Below the pieces are notes generated by a model. The model did no database searches. It saw only the letters and a program-made list of their open reading frames with translations, and was not told where the DNA came from. From an uncultured Pelagibacteraceae bacterium (GTDB lineage: Bacteria; Pseudomonadota; Alphaproteobacteria; Pelagibacterales; Pelagibacteraceae): a stretch of DNA of 64,000 nucleotides. Position numbers and translations under genes: made by a program. The stretch covers positions 1-64,000 of the forward strand of contig CACELK010000006.1 in assembly GCA_902560245.1 (NCBI GenBank). The letters run 5' to 3'. Within the stretch, counting starts at the first letter, position 1. Every line of letters starts with the position of its first letter. Shown piece by piece: positions 39,282 to 48,641 of the stretch.

Positions 39282-40586
39282 ATGAAAAAATATATAAAAA
39301 AATTAATTGCTCCAGTATTTATTAGTTCTATTTTTCTAATAAGTATGTCGAGCGCCGGTTATGCGGAAACAACTGTTCCTGCAGAAGTTGGTTTTATATT
39401 TAACACACTCCTTTTTTTAATATGTGGTTTTTTAGTCATGTTTATGGCTGCAGGATTTGCAATGTTAGAATCTGGAATGGTGACATCTAAAAGTGTATCA
39501 GTTATTTGTGCAAAGAATATAGGTTTATTTTCTATAGCAGGAATAATGTTTTGGATGTTTGGTTATAATGTTGCTTATGGTATACCAGAAGGAGGCTATA
39601 TTGGTAAATTTATACCTTGGTCAGACTCAAGTTCTTTAACAAAGTCTTACTCTGATGGATCTGATTGGTATTTTCAAATGGTGTTTTGTGCAACAACCTG
39701 CTCAATAGTTTCAGGTACTTTAGCTGAAAGAATAAAATTATGGCCATTTTTCTTATTTGCAGCAATTTTGACTGGATTTTTATATCCATTTGTTATGGGC
39801 TGGCAGTGGGGTGGCGGTTGGCTTGCAGCTGCAGGATTTAGTGATTTTGCAGGATCAACTTTAGTACACTCTACAGGTGGAGCAGCAGCGCTTGCAGGCG
39901 CAATGCTTTTAGGGCCTAGATTAGGAAGATTTTCTAAAAAAGGTGAAGCAACTCCTGTAAAACCATTTGCGGCATCCTCTATACCTCTAGTTACAATTGG
40001 TGTGTTTATCCTATGGCTAGGTTGGTTTGGATTTAATGGTGGATCACAACTTGCAATGGGCACAGGTGATGATGCTATCGCTGTTTCAAAAATCTTTATC
40101 AATACAAATTTAGCAGCATGTGGCGGAGTAATAGCTGCAGCTATAATAACAAGGTTGGGCTTTGGAAAAACTGATGTTGTTCAAATGCTTAATGGTGCAA
40201 TTGGTGGTCTTGTTGCAATTACAGCAGAACCATTGATGCCATCACCTTTAGCTGCTATTTTAATTGGAGCTGTAGGCGGAATTATAGTTGTTTATGGAAC
40301 TAAATTTTTGTTTGCAATGAAAATTGATGATGTAGTTGGTGCAATTCCAGCTCACTTGTTTGCAGGAATTTGGGGAACCTTAGCTGTCCCGATTACAAAT
40401 TCAGCCGCAAACTTTGGCACCCAACTCTTAGGTGTTATAGCAATTAACGGAACTGTCTTCGTAATTTCTTTAATTGTCTGGGCAATCATGAAAAATACTA
40501 TGGGTATTAGATTGAGTAAAGAAGCCGAGACTAAAGGTACTGACGTAACAGAAACTGGAGTAATTGCTTACGCAATAAGAGATTAG
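39282..40586 (+). CDS. amt: Ammonium transporter
   Basis: 434 aa; signal peptide, DFAGSTLVHSTGGAAALAGA, DDVVGAIPAHLFAGIWGT; no phosphatase extension. Confidence 0.94.
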   Translation: MKKYIKKLIAPVFISSIFLISMSSAGYAETTVPAEVGFIFNTLLFLICGFLVMFMAAGFAMLESGMVTSKSVSVICAKNIGLFSIAGIMFWMFGYNVAYGIPEGGYIGKFIPWSDSSSLTKSYSDGSDWYFQMVFCATTCSIVSGTLAERIKLWPFFLFAAILTGFLYPFVMGWQWGGGWLAAAGFSDFAGSTLVHSTGGAAALAGAMLLGPRLGRFSKKGEATPVKPFAASSIPLVTIGVFILWLGWFGFNGGSQLAMGTGDDAIAVSKIFINTNLAACGGVIAAAIITRLGFGKTDVVQMLNGAIGGLVAITAEPLMPSPLAAILIGAVGGIIVVYGTKFLFAMKIDDVVGAIPAHLFAGIWGTLAVPITNSAANFGTQLLGVIAINGTVFVISLIVWAIMKNTMGIRLSKEAETKGTDVTETGVIAYAIRD

Positions 40587-40612
40587 TTGTTAGTTAGTTT
40601 AAATAACTAAAA

Positions 40613-40660
40613 TAGAAACCCCCTTCCCCTCATATTTATTCTCAGTGAAGGGGGTTTCTA
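40613..40660. terminator. Bidirectional intrinsic terminator-like hairpin
   Basis: tagaaacccccttc / gaagggggtttcta perfect 14-bp inverted repeat between convergent genes. Confidence 0.85.
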
Positions 40661-40662
40661 AA

Positions 40663-41655
40663 TCATGCATTTTCATCCCAAAGTTTTTTGTAATCTATAA
40701 AAGGTGATAAACCATAACTTGAGTTAACATTTGTAAAATGGACAGATAAACTTTTCATTGGAGAAATACATAATTCTTTCATGTATATTTCGTTGATATA
40801 TTTCTCAAATGGATCATTACGATCTAAGCAAGTTTGATAGAAATTGTCCCAATATTTATCTAAAAAATTTTTACTAGTCATAAATGTACATAAAGTCTCA
40901 CTAATAGTACGCCAATGTCTTTTATTTCCTATCAAAACATTGGTTTTTTGGTTGTTCATATACAGGAAAGGATAATCACTCGGACACATAAATAAATCTT
41001 TTTTAATTTGAGATGATACTCTTTCGTAGGAAGCTATCATTTCCTCCATCATAGGTAAGAAATGTAAATAATCATCTTCAACGAAAAAAACTAAATCCTC
41101 AGCCTTTTCTTTTGCTGTCTCATAGCACAAAAGTAAACTTGCAAGATTTGAAAATGTTTGATCATTGTTTTGATTTTTAATTATCTTTTTATACTTAACA
41201 TGATCTAAACGTATTATGTTAGTGTTGATTTTTTTACTTTCAATCAACTTTTTAATTTTATTTAAGTTTTCTTCTTTTGAATTATCGTCAACAATTGTTA
41301 AATCAATTTTTATCAAAGGATATTTTTCTTTACAAAAATCAATTGATTTTAAAAGTGAATTTAACGATCTAAGGGTATATTCAATTTTTGGCTTTTCGAA
41401 CAATCTTTTTTTGTTTTGGTCCCACACATCTACATTGCTATTAGTTCTAAATAAAATTAAAATAGATTTAACTTTCCTGGTGATTTTAACTTCACCTAAT
41501 GGAAGTACAATTGATTTTTGATTAATTAATGACAAATCCTCATTGAGCTCTTTATTAAGTGTAGGAGATACAAAATTATTTTGATCAATAACTTCGTATC
41601 CAATAATTTTAGATAGTCTAATAAATAATTTGTTTAAAATTCTTTTTTTCATCAT
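40663..41655 (-). CDS. Glycosyltransferase-like protein
   Basis: 330 aa; KIDLTIVDDNSKEENLNKI and FFVEDDYLHFLPMMEEM. Confidence 0.6.
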   Translation of the reverse strand: MMKKRILNKLFIRLSKIIGYEVIDQNNFVSPTLNKELNEDLSLINQKSIVLPLGEVKITRKVKSILILFRTNSNVDVWDQNKKRLFEKPKIEYTLRSLNSLLKSIDFCKEKYPLIKIDLTIVDDNSKEENLNKIKKLIESKKINTNIIRLDHVKYKKIIKNQNNDQTFSNLASLLLCYETAKEKAEDLVFFVEDDYLHFLPMMEEMIASYERVSSQIKKDLFMCPSDYPFLYMNNQKTNVLIGNKRHWRTISETLCTFMTSKNFLDKYWDNFYQTCLDRNDPFEKYINEIYMKELCISPMKSLSVHFTNVNSSYGLSPFIDYKKLWDENA

Positions 41656-41682
41656 TCGTTTATGATAATTTATTACAATATT

Positions 41683-42069
41683 ATGAGCATTAAATCACCA
41701 CAAACTCTTATTGCAGAATCGCTAAAGACAGTAAAAACCATTTCACCAGAAGAAGCGCTCGAAATGTCTAATGAAAACAAATGTAATTTGATTGATATTA
41801 GAGATGAACCTGAGCTTGAGAAACAAGGTAGAATTGAAAAAGCTTTTCATATATCCAGAGGCTTATTAGAATTTTCCATTCATCCAGATAGTCCCTTTGT
41901 GCTGAATAATAAGATTGATCTTGATAAAGAACTTGTTTTATTTTGTGCAGCAGGTGGAAGATCAGCCTTAGCAGCAAAAACACTTAATGAAATGGGTTTC
42001 AAAAAAGTTTCACATATCGATGGTGGTTTTGGTTCTATGAAGAAAAATGGTTTTAAAGTCAAAACCTAG
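41683..42069 (+). CDS. Rhodanese-like domain protein
   Basis: NLIDIRDEPELEKQGRI, ELVLFCAAGGRSALAAKTLNEMGFKKVSHIDGGF; MSIKSP start preferred to listed 41662. Confidence 0.88.
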   Translation: MSIKSPQTLIAESLKTVKTISPEEALEMSNENKCNLIDIRDEPELEKQGRIEKAFHISRGLLEFSIHPDSPFVLNNKIDLDKELVLFCAAGGRSALAAKTLNEMGFKKVSHIDGGFGSMKKNGFKVKT

Positions 42070-42569
42070 TCATAAAGATTAATTCTTTTTGCGTAAAAAA
42101 TTCTAATTACCCAATAAATAAAAATTCCAATTGGACCAATAAAATATGTTATAATTAATGGAAGAAATACCAACCCTTTCGGAATATTAAATTTTTGACA
42201 GTCATTAACAATCCAACTTCCGCAGAAAAGATTTATTGCTAAAAAATGTATCCAAAATAATATTAAGAAATATTTTTCTTCAAACAGACTCAATAAGTTT
42301 GCAAAACTTAAATATAAAGTAAAATTACTTAGAAAATCATAATTATCTAAGAAAAATTTATAGATTAGATATCCGTAAATTAGACTAAAGACTGTAATTG
42401 GAAATATTGATTGAGCAAAAATTTTACAGATTTTTGATTGAGGAAAAAAAATTAAAATTAACCAAAATGGCAAAACCCCAAAATTTAACCATAAATAGAT
42501 TATTTCTATGGTAAAATATGTATAAATTTGTTCGATCATTAAAAAATGTATTATATTAAAACTTTCCAT
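42066..42569 (-). CDS. Integral membrane protein, ABA4-like
   Basis: 167 aa, multi-TM; LPLIITYFIGPIGIFIYWVIR. True start may be internal. Confidence 0.55.
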   Translation of the reverse strand: MESFNIIHFLMIEQIYTYFTIEIIYLWLNFGVLPFWLILIFFPQSKICKIFAQSIFPITVFSLIYGYLIYKFFLDNYDFLSNFTLYLSFANLLSLFEEKYFLILFWIHFLAINLFCGSWIVNDCQKFNIPKGLVFLPLIITYFIGPIGIFIYWVIRIFYAKRINLYD

Positions 42570-43131
42570 GATTCCTATAAAAAATAAAAAAAAAAATCTT
42601 GAGGCGACAGTTGAAGAGATGAGGAATTTCTCAGTTTCTTATCTAGAAAAGTATTCACCATCAAAACAGCAGCTTAAAACCTATTTATTAAAAAAGTATT
42701 TAAAATCCTCTAATACAAAAAATAAGAAACAAGATCTAATAGAATTAATCGATATAGTTTTGAAGGATTTAGAGGAAAGTAAATTTATAAGTGATAAATT
42801 CTATTCTGAGATGAAGGCTAAAAACTTAATACAGAGGGGAAGCTCTATTAATAAAATTAGAAATTACTTAATAGCAAAGGGAATTAATAATAAATATATT
42901 AAGGAAACAATAAACAATATTACCGATAACAATGAAAACCAAGATTTTTTTTCAGCCATAAAAATTTGTAAAAAAAAAAGGATAGGGCCTTCACGCCCAG
43001 ATGATAATAGGCCTTTATTTTATAAAAAAGACATTTCTATATTAGCAAGAAATGGTTTTGATTTTGAAACTTCAAAAAAGGTCATGGATCTTGAAAAAGA
43101 TGAATATTTAAAAATCATTAATCTTTTATGA
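42568..43131 (+). CDS. recX: RecX-like regulatory protein
   Basis: 187 aa; YLEKYSPSKQQLKTYLLKK, FISDKFYSEMKAKNLIQRGSSINKIRNYLIAKGI. Confidence 0.75.
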   Translation: MIPIKNKKKNLEATVEEMRNFSVSYLEKYSPSKQQLKTYLLKKYLKSSNTKNKKQDLIELIDIVLKDLEESKFISDKFYSEMKAKNLIQRGSSINKIRNYLIAKGINNKYIKETINNITDNNENQDFFSAIKICKKKRIGPSRPDDNRPLFYKKDISILARNGFDFETSKKVMDLEKDEYLKIINLL

Positions 43132-43269
43132 TTTTTTATTTTTGTTTTTTTCCTCAAGATAATAATTAATTTTATTTTTTATATAGTTTTTTACAAAAAC
43201 AAATACAAGCAAACCAAAAATACTTACTGAAACAATTATTATTAAAATAATTCTTATTCTTTCATCCAT
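43126..43269 (-). CDS. Candidate small membrane protein
   Basis: 47 aa, not in track: MDERIRIILIIIVSVSIFGLLVFVFVKNYIKNKINYYLEEKNKNKKS. Confidence 0.45.
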   Translation of the reverse strand: MDERIRIILIIIVSVSIFGLLVFVFVKNYIKNKINYYLEEKNKNKKS

Positions 43270-43272
43270 AGT

Positions 43273-44046
43273 TTATAAATTTTTTCCTCTTTTTAAAATT
43301 AAACTTGAATTTTTAAAATCTTTTTTACCATAAAAAATTTCATTTCCACTAAAATCAGTAATTATTCCACCGGCGTTTTCAAGTATCGCATGTCCTGCAG
43401 CTATGTCCCACTCACATGCCCTTGGCTCTGCAACGTACAAATCATATTCACTTGTAGCAACTACACAAAATTTTAGCGAACTCTTCATTTTTGTAAATTC
43501 AGTTACCCCAAATTTTTTATGCAATTCAGCAATTTCAGGTTTCAAATTTTGAGAGTAGGATACAGCTCTAATTTGGTTCGCTTTTGTTTTTTTTTCACAA
43601 GTAAGTTTAATTTCTTTCTCATTAATGACCTCAAAACTATTCCCATATCCATAAGAATAAAATAATCTACTTTTTGCTGGAGCATAGATTATACCTAATA
43701 CAGGTTTTTTATTTATTATTAAACCAGCATTGAGTGTAAATTCATCTTTATTATTGATGTAATCGTAAGTACCATCAATAGGATCAATTAACCAAAAGTT
43801 GTTCATATTTGTTTGAGACTTATTTGATGTACTTTCTTCTGAAATAATTGGTATTTCTGGAGTTATATTTTTAATTTTCTCTGTTAAAATATTATTTACC
43901 TCAATATCGCCATTTGTTACAGGCGTATTGTCTGATTTTGTCTCTTTTTTTAAACCTAATTCTCTAAGCTTAATTGATTTTTTACCAGCAAAAATAAATG
44001 TTTTAATTAGCTCATCTGATATTTTTTTTAAATTATGATTATCCAT
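43273..44046 (-). CDS. cysQ: 3'(2'),5'-bisphosphate nucleotidase / inositol monophosphatase family
   Basis: 257 aa; PIISEES, WLIDPIDGTYDYIN, CEWDIAAGHAILENAGG. Confidence 0.85.
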   Translation of the reverse strand: MDNHNLKKISDELIKTFIFAGKKSIKLRELGLKKETKSDNTPVTNGDIEVNNILTEKIKNITPEIPIISEESTSNKSQTNMNNFWLIDPIDGTYDYINNKDEFTLNAGLIINKKPVLGIIYAPAKSRLFYSYGYGNSFEVINEKEIKLTCEKKTKANQIRAVSYSQNLKPEIAELHKKFGVTEFTKMKSSLKFCVVATSEYDLYVAEPRACEWDIAAGHAILENAGGIITDFSGNEIFYGKKDFKNSSLILKRGKNL

Positions 44047-44047
44047 T

Positions 44048-44212
44048 TTATAATTTTTCTAATTGTATTACTTTTGCATTAATCACAATTTTTCCTATAT
44101 TTTCAAAATTAACTGTTATTTTTCCATTTATTATCGATTGAACTTGCCCAATTCCCCACTCTTTATTGACAGGGTTGATAACTTTGTCTCCTGGTTCAAA
44201 TTCTAAAATCAT
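44048..44212 (-). CDS. DUF3553-like small protein
   Basis: 54 aa, below track cutoff: MILEFEPGDKVINPVNKEWGIGQVQSIINGKITVNFENIGKIVINAKVIQLEKL. Confidence 0.8.
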   Translation of the reverse strand: MILEFEPGDKVINPVNKEWGIGQVQSIINGKITVNFENIGKIVINAKVIQLEKL

Positions 44213-44254
44213 TTAATTTAATTTATAATAGAATTAAGTATAAATACCAACAAT

Positions 44255-45373
44255 ATGACAATAAAACTAAACTCTATAGGAATAAGCAAAGATCCAAAAT
44301 CTACAAAAGTGGTAGTAGCTATGTCTGGAGGAGTAGATTCATCAACTGTTGCAGGAATGATGAAAAAAGATGGATATAATGTCGTTGGAGTTACGCTAAA
44401 ATTATATGATGATAGCAAAGAGGTTGCTAAATCCAAACAATGCTGCTCAGGTCAAGATGTAATGGATGCAAAAAGAGTAGCTCATAAACTAGATATTGAA
44501 CACAAAGTATTATTTTACCAAAGTAAATTTAAAGAGGGTGTTGTAGACAATTTTGTTGAAAGTTATCTCAAAGGCGAAACACCAATACCATGTGTTCAAT
44601 GTAATAAAACTGTAAAATTTAATGATCTTTTTAACGAGTCTAAAAAATTAAAAGCAGATGCTCTCATTACTGGACACTATGTAAAAAGTATAACAAAAGA
44701 CAATATTACAAATATGTATAGGGCAATTGATGAAAATAGGGATCAAAGTTATTTTTTGTTTAATACTACTAGAGAACAATTAAATTATTTACGATTTCCT
44801 CTAGGAGGTATTCTAAAATCTGAAACAAGAGAAATTGCAAAAAAACTAGAATTAAATGTTGCTGAAAAACCTGATAGTCAGGATATATGCTTTGTTCCAA
44901 ATGGTGATTACGTGTCAGTTATTGAAAAATTTAGACCTGATGCTTTTAAAAAAGGAAATATTAAAGACATAGATGGAAATGTAATTGGTGTTCATGATGG
45001 TATAGTAAATTTTACTATTGGTCAAAGGAAGGGAATAAAGTTAGCTGCGAAAGAACCTTATTATGTTATTGAAATTAATGCTGATAAAAATGAAATTATT
45101 GTAGGTTCAAAGCAGCATCTTGTTAAGAAGGAAATTTTTTTGAAAGATCTAAATTTACTTGGTAATAAAAGAGAATTTCAAAGAGAAATTTTTGCAAAAG
45201 TAAGATCTACTGGAAAGTTACTAAAATCAAAAATAAATATTATAAATGACAATGAGGCAATTTTAAATTTACAAGAAGAGGAATATGGTATCTCTCCAGG
45301 ACAAGCGTGTGTTTTTTATTCCAAGGATCAAAACGGTTATAAAGTTCTTGGTGGAGGCTGGATAAAAAAGTAA
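44255..45373 (+). CDS. mnmA: tRNA 2-thiouridylase
   Basis: 372 aa; [58 protein letters not shown]. Confidence 0.95.
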   Translation: MTIKLNSIGISKDPKSTKVVVAMSGGVDSSTVAGMMKKDGYNVVGVTLKLYDDSKEVAKSKQCCSGQDVMDAKRVAHKLDIEHKVLFYQSKFKEGVVDNFVESYLKGETPIPCVQCNKTVKFNDLFNESKKLKADALITGHYVKSITKDNITNMYRAIDENRDQSYFLFNTTREQLNYLRFPLGGILKSETREIAKKLELNVAEKPDSQDICFVPNGDYVSVIEKFRPDAFKKGNIKDIDGNVIGVHDGIVNFTIGQRKGIKLAAKEPYYVIEINADKNEIIVGSKQHLVKKEIFLKDLNLLGNKREFQREIFAKVRSTGKLLKSKINIINDNEAILNLQEEEYGISPGQACVFYSKDQNGYKVLGGGWIKK

Positions 45374-46066
45374 TTAAGCTTTTCTTTTTTTCCACATAAG
45401 GAAAGTTAAAAAATAGAAAAAAATGACACCTAGAAAATAATCCCATTCTAATGCATGTTTTAAATGAGTATTACCAGGCATACTTATTAGCGGAATACTA
45501 ATAATTGCAACTATTATTAATAATGAAACTAAAATTAATTTTACTTTTAAAATTCCACTGTTTAGATAACTAAAAATTTTTCTTTTTAATGAATATATTG
45601 TTCTTACCAAATAAAATTGAGCTGCAATCTCAAAAATAATAAAAGATAACAATATTACTCTTCTGAAAAGTTTATAAAAGTCGTTATCAAATTTAACTCC
45701 TAAAAAAATTGAGTGAAGAATTAAAAATATTGCTGAACTGATACCAAAAAAAACAAATAATCTAATATTTTTATGATTTTTATTAATTGAGCTAATAATT
45801 TTTTTATTATAAATCCAATACTTAATTAACAAAAAAGCTGTAAATATCATTGCTGGTTTAAATACAAGGTAGGTAGGAAATACTCTTGCGGTCCTACTTA
45901 TTGAGGCCCCACCATCAAAATAGGGAAATGTATTGTGAATTACATGTGCTGGATTTGGAAAAAGTCCATGAAATTGCGTAATTAATATTAAACAGGTATT
46001 AACTGCAACAAAGGGTATGATGAAAATCCATAAACCTATGGATTTAACTTTTTGAATACTATCCAT
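45374..46066 (-). CDS. Multi-pass membrane protein
   Basis: 230 aa, about six hydrophobic segments. Confidence 0.6.
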   Translation of the reverse strand: MDSIQKVKSIGLWIFIIPFVAVNTCLILITQFHGLFPNPAHVIHNTFPYFDGGASISRTARVFPTYLVFKPAMIFTAFLLIKYWIYNKKIISSINKNHKNIRLFVFFGISSAIFLILHSIFLGVKFDNDFYKLFRRVILLSFIIFEIAAQFYLVRTIYSLKRKIFSYLNSGILKVKLILVSLLIIVAIISIPLISMPGNTHLKHALEWDYFLGVIFFYFLTFLMWKKRKA

Positions 46067-46075
46067 TTATAAGGA

Positions 46076-46159
46076 TTATTTTTTTTTATTTTTTTTTCTT
46101 GCTCTTCTTTTTTTTGAGCCCATCTTTCTTCGGCCTCTATGTTTCTTTGGATATCCCAT
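46076..46159 (-). CDS. Candidate 27-aa highly basic protein
   Basis: MGYPKKHRGRRKMGSKKRRARKKNKKK, with ctgaggtaaat-ATG (SD GAGG) upstream; 9 nt before the next minus-strand gene. Confidence 0.6.
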   Translation of the reverse strand: MGYPKKHRGRRKMGSKKRRARKKNKKK

Positions 46160-46236
46160 ATTTACCTCAGTTTTTTATAATTTTATTGACTTATCTGTTG
46201 GATATAGCATTCTCACAAATACTTATCAAATTTTTT

Positions 46237-47412
46237 ATGTCAAAGTCATTTAAGACCTTTTTAAAACATACAGCCAAAGATTACTATAATCAGTCGGTTA
46301 ATCCACCAGTCGTTAGAGCTTCCACAATCATATTTAAATCAATGAACGAGCTTAGAAAAACACAATCCAAAGGTAAAAAAAATCCAATTGGCGGTCATTT
46401 TGAGTATGGCAGACAGGGAACTTCTACAACATTTATTTTACAACAAATGTTAAAAAAAATGGAAGAATGCTATCATGTATTTCTAACCCCAACTGGCTTT
46501 GGTTCTGTTTTTTTATCAATATTCAGTATTGTTCGTCCAGGAGATGAAATTTTAGCCGCTGATCCAGTTTATTCGCCAACCCGACTTTTAACCCAAGATT
46601 TTTTAAAATCATTTAATATAAAAACAATTTTTTATAACCCTCGTGACCTAAGCACTTTAAAAAATAAAATTACAAAAAAAACAAAGTTAATCTATGTAGA
46701 AAATCCTGGCAGCAACTCTTTCGAATTTCAGGATTTATCTAAAATAATATCAATTGCAAAAAAAAATAAATTATTTTCAATAATTGATAATACATGGGGA
46801 ACGCCATATTACTTAAAGCCAATTAAACTTGGATTTGATATGTCCGTAGTTTCAGCCACTAAATATTACTCTGGTCATTCTGATGTTATGGGTGGAAGTT
46901 TAGCTGTTAATAAAAGAGTTTTTAAGCAAGTTGAAAAAGCTAATAAGATAACTGGTTTAAGACTTGGTCCTGACGATTCATATCTAATTATTAGAGGTTT
47001 AAGAACTTTAGATGTACGGCTTGATCGACATCAAGAAAATGCAAGGAAGGTCGCATCTTTTTTATCTCGTCATAAAAAGGTTCAGCTTTTATACCCTTAT
47101 AAAAAGGGATCATTTAATTACAAAATGTGGAAGAAGTATTACTCAGGAGCCTCTGGGTTAATGGGCCTTAAAATAAAAGCAAAAAACAAAAATTCAATCA
47201 ATAAATTTGTAAATTCTTTAAAATTATTCGGATACGGTTATAGCTGGGGTGGTTTTGAAAGTCTTGCGCTTCATCAAGAATTTAGAGAATTAGGAAATAG
47301 AAATTTTTTAAAATTATCAAAAGATGAGCATTTAGTAAGACTTCATATAGGCCTAGAAGATCCAAATGATTTAATTCAAGATTTAAAAAGATCTTTAAAG
47401 TTTATAAAATGA
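46237..47412 (+). CDS. metC: Cystathionine beta-lyase-like PLP enzyme
   Basis: HFEYGRQGTSTTFILQQMLKKMEECYHVFLTPTGFGSVFL, SVVSATKYYSGHSDVMGG; start MSKSFK at 46237 preferred over listed 46099. Confidence 0.82.
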   Translation: MSKSFKTFLKHTAKDYYNQSVNPPVVRASTIIFKSMNELRKTQSKGKKNPIGGHFEYGRQGTSTTFILQQMLKKMEECYHVFLTPTGFGSVFLSIFSIVRPGDEILAADPVYSPTRLLTQDFLKSFNIKTIFYNPRDLSTLKNKITKKTKLIYVENPGSNSFEFQDLSKIISIAKKNKLFSIIDNTWGTPYYLKPIKLGFDMSVVSATKYYSGHSDVMGGSLAVNKRVFKQVEKANKITGLRLGPDDSYLIIRGLRTLDVRLDRHQENARKVASFLSRHKKVQLLYPYKKGSFNYKMWKKYYSGASGLMGLKIKAKNKNSINKFVNSLKLFGYGYSWGGFESLALHQEFRELGNRNFLKLSKDEHLVRLHIGLEDPNDLIQDLKRSLKFIK

Positions 47413-48641
47413 TTGATAAAAATTTTTTTCCTAACAAAACTGCCCTAGTTACTCTAATTGCAGCTTGTTTAGTTGTAATAATTTCTTTAGGCATCAGACA
47501 AACCTTTGGACTTTTCTTTTTTGATTTTGAAGTAGACTTAGGTTGCACTCAAACAGAGTTTGGTTTTGCAATGGGTCTACAGTTGTTATTCTGGGGTTTG
47601 CTTGGTCCAGTATTTGGGGTGATTACAGATAAATATGGAGGTAAAATTGCTGTTTTTATAGGTTTTTCTTTTTATTTATTAGGAATTTATTTTTTAAATT
47701 ATGGTCCAAATACAGGATTTTGGTTTACTTTTGACCTTGGAGTTCTTGTTGGTATTGGACTAGCGGCTACAGCAATAAGTATTCCAATATCAATAGTTGC
47801 AAAACATTTTCCTTTAAATACTAGAACAATTGCACTAGGAATTGTTACTGCGGCAGGTTCTTTTGGATATTTTGTTTCACCAATTTATACTAGATTTGCT
47901 CTAATCGAGTTTGGGTGGAATACAACTTTATTAATTTTTGCAGTGATGATTATTTTTGGATTAATGATCTCATTTTTTTTGACAACACCTATAGAGGAAA
48001 CTAAGGATGAAGATAAAAATGGTCAGACAGCAATAGAGGCTATAAAAGAAGCATTTTCAAATAAAAGTTTTAGATATCTTACCTTAGGTTTTTTTGTATG
48101 TGGTTGGCATATTGCATTAGTTGCAACTCATATACCGATGCACATTAGAGATAGCGGATTAGAGGATTGGACTGCAACCGCAATTTTAGCATTAATTGGA
48201 TTGTTTAATGTTTTTGGAACATTAACAAGTGGTTACTTATCAACAAAAATAAGTAAGAAAAAGTTATTAAGCGCCATCTACTTGTTGAGAGGGGTATCTC
48301 TAATTTATTTTATTTTTATGCCACCTAGTGTAATTAACTCATTAATATTCGGAGCAACCTTCGGTTATTTATGGTTAGCTACGGTTCCACCTACAAATGG
48401 AATAGTAGGGCATATTTTCGGAACAAAATATATAAGTTTGCTATATGGTTTTGTTTTTTTAAATCATCAAATTGGATCTTTTTTTGGCGCGTATCTTGGA
48501 GGTTTATTCCATGATTTATATGGATCATTAGATTACGCCTGGTACATTTCTATAGCTTTATCTTTATTCGCAGGATTGATACATTTACCAATAAAAGAAA
48601 AAGCAATTGAAAGACAACAACTCAAACCTTCAGAAACTTAA
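47409..48641 (+). CDS. MFS transporter
   Basis: 410 aa; ~12 TM, VFGVITDKYGGKIAVFIG. Confidence 0.88.
   Translation: MIDKNFFPNKTALVTLIAACLVVIISLGIRQTFGLFFFDFEVDLGCTQTEFGFAMGLQLLFWGLLGPVFGVITDKYGGKIAVFIGFSFYLLGIYFLNYGPNTGFWFTFDLGVLVGIGLAATAISIPISIVAKHFPLNTRTIALGIVTAAGSFGYFVSPIYTRFALIEFGWNTTLLIFAVMIIFGLMISFFLTTPIEETKDEDKNGQTAIEAIKEAFSNKSFRYLTLGFFVCGWHIALVATHIPMHIRDSGLEDWTATAILALIGLFNVFGTLTSGYLSTKISKKKLLSAIYLLRGVSLIYFIFMPPSVINSLIFGATFGYLWLATVPPTNGIVGHIFGTKYISLLYGFVFLNHQIGSFFGAYLGGLFHDLYGSLDYAWYISIALSLFAGLIHLPIKEKAIERQQLKPSET

Noticed and set aside
39674-40102. 142-aa minus-strand ORF inside amt
   Set aside because: Shadow of the strongly supported amt CDS; low-complexity Pro/Ala/Asn composition typical of antisense frames.
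46099-46236. N-terminal extension of the metC-like ORF (MLFFFLSPSFFGLY...)
   Set aside because: Hydrophobic extension is antisense to a poly-A-rich basic minigene; family similarity starts after MSKSFK at 46237.
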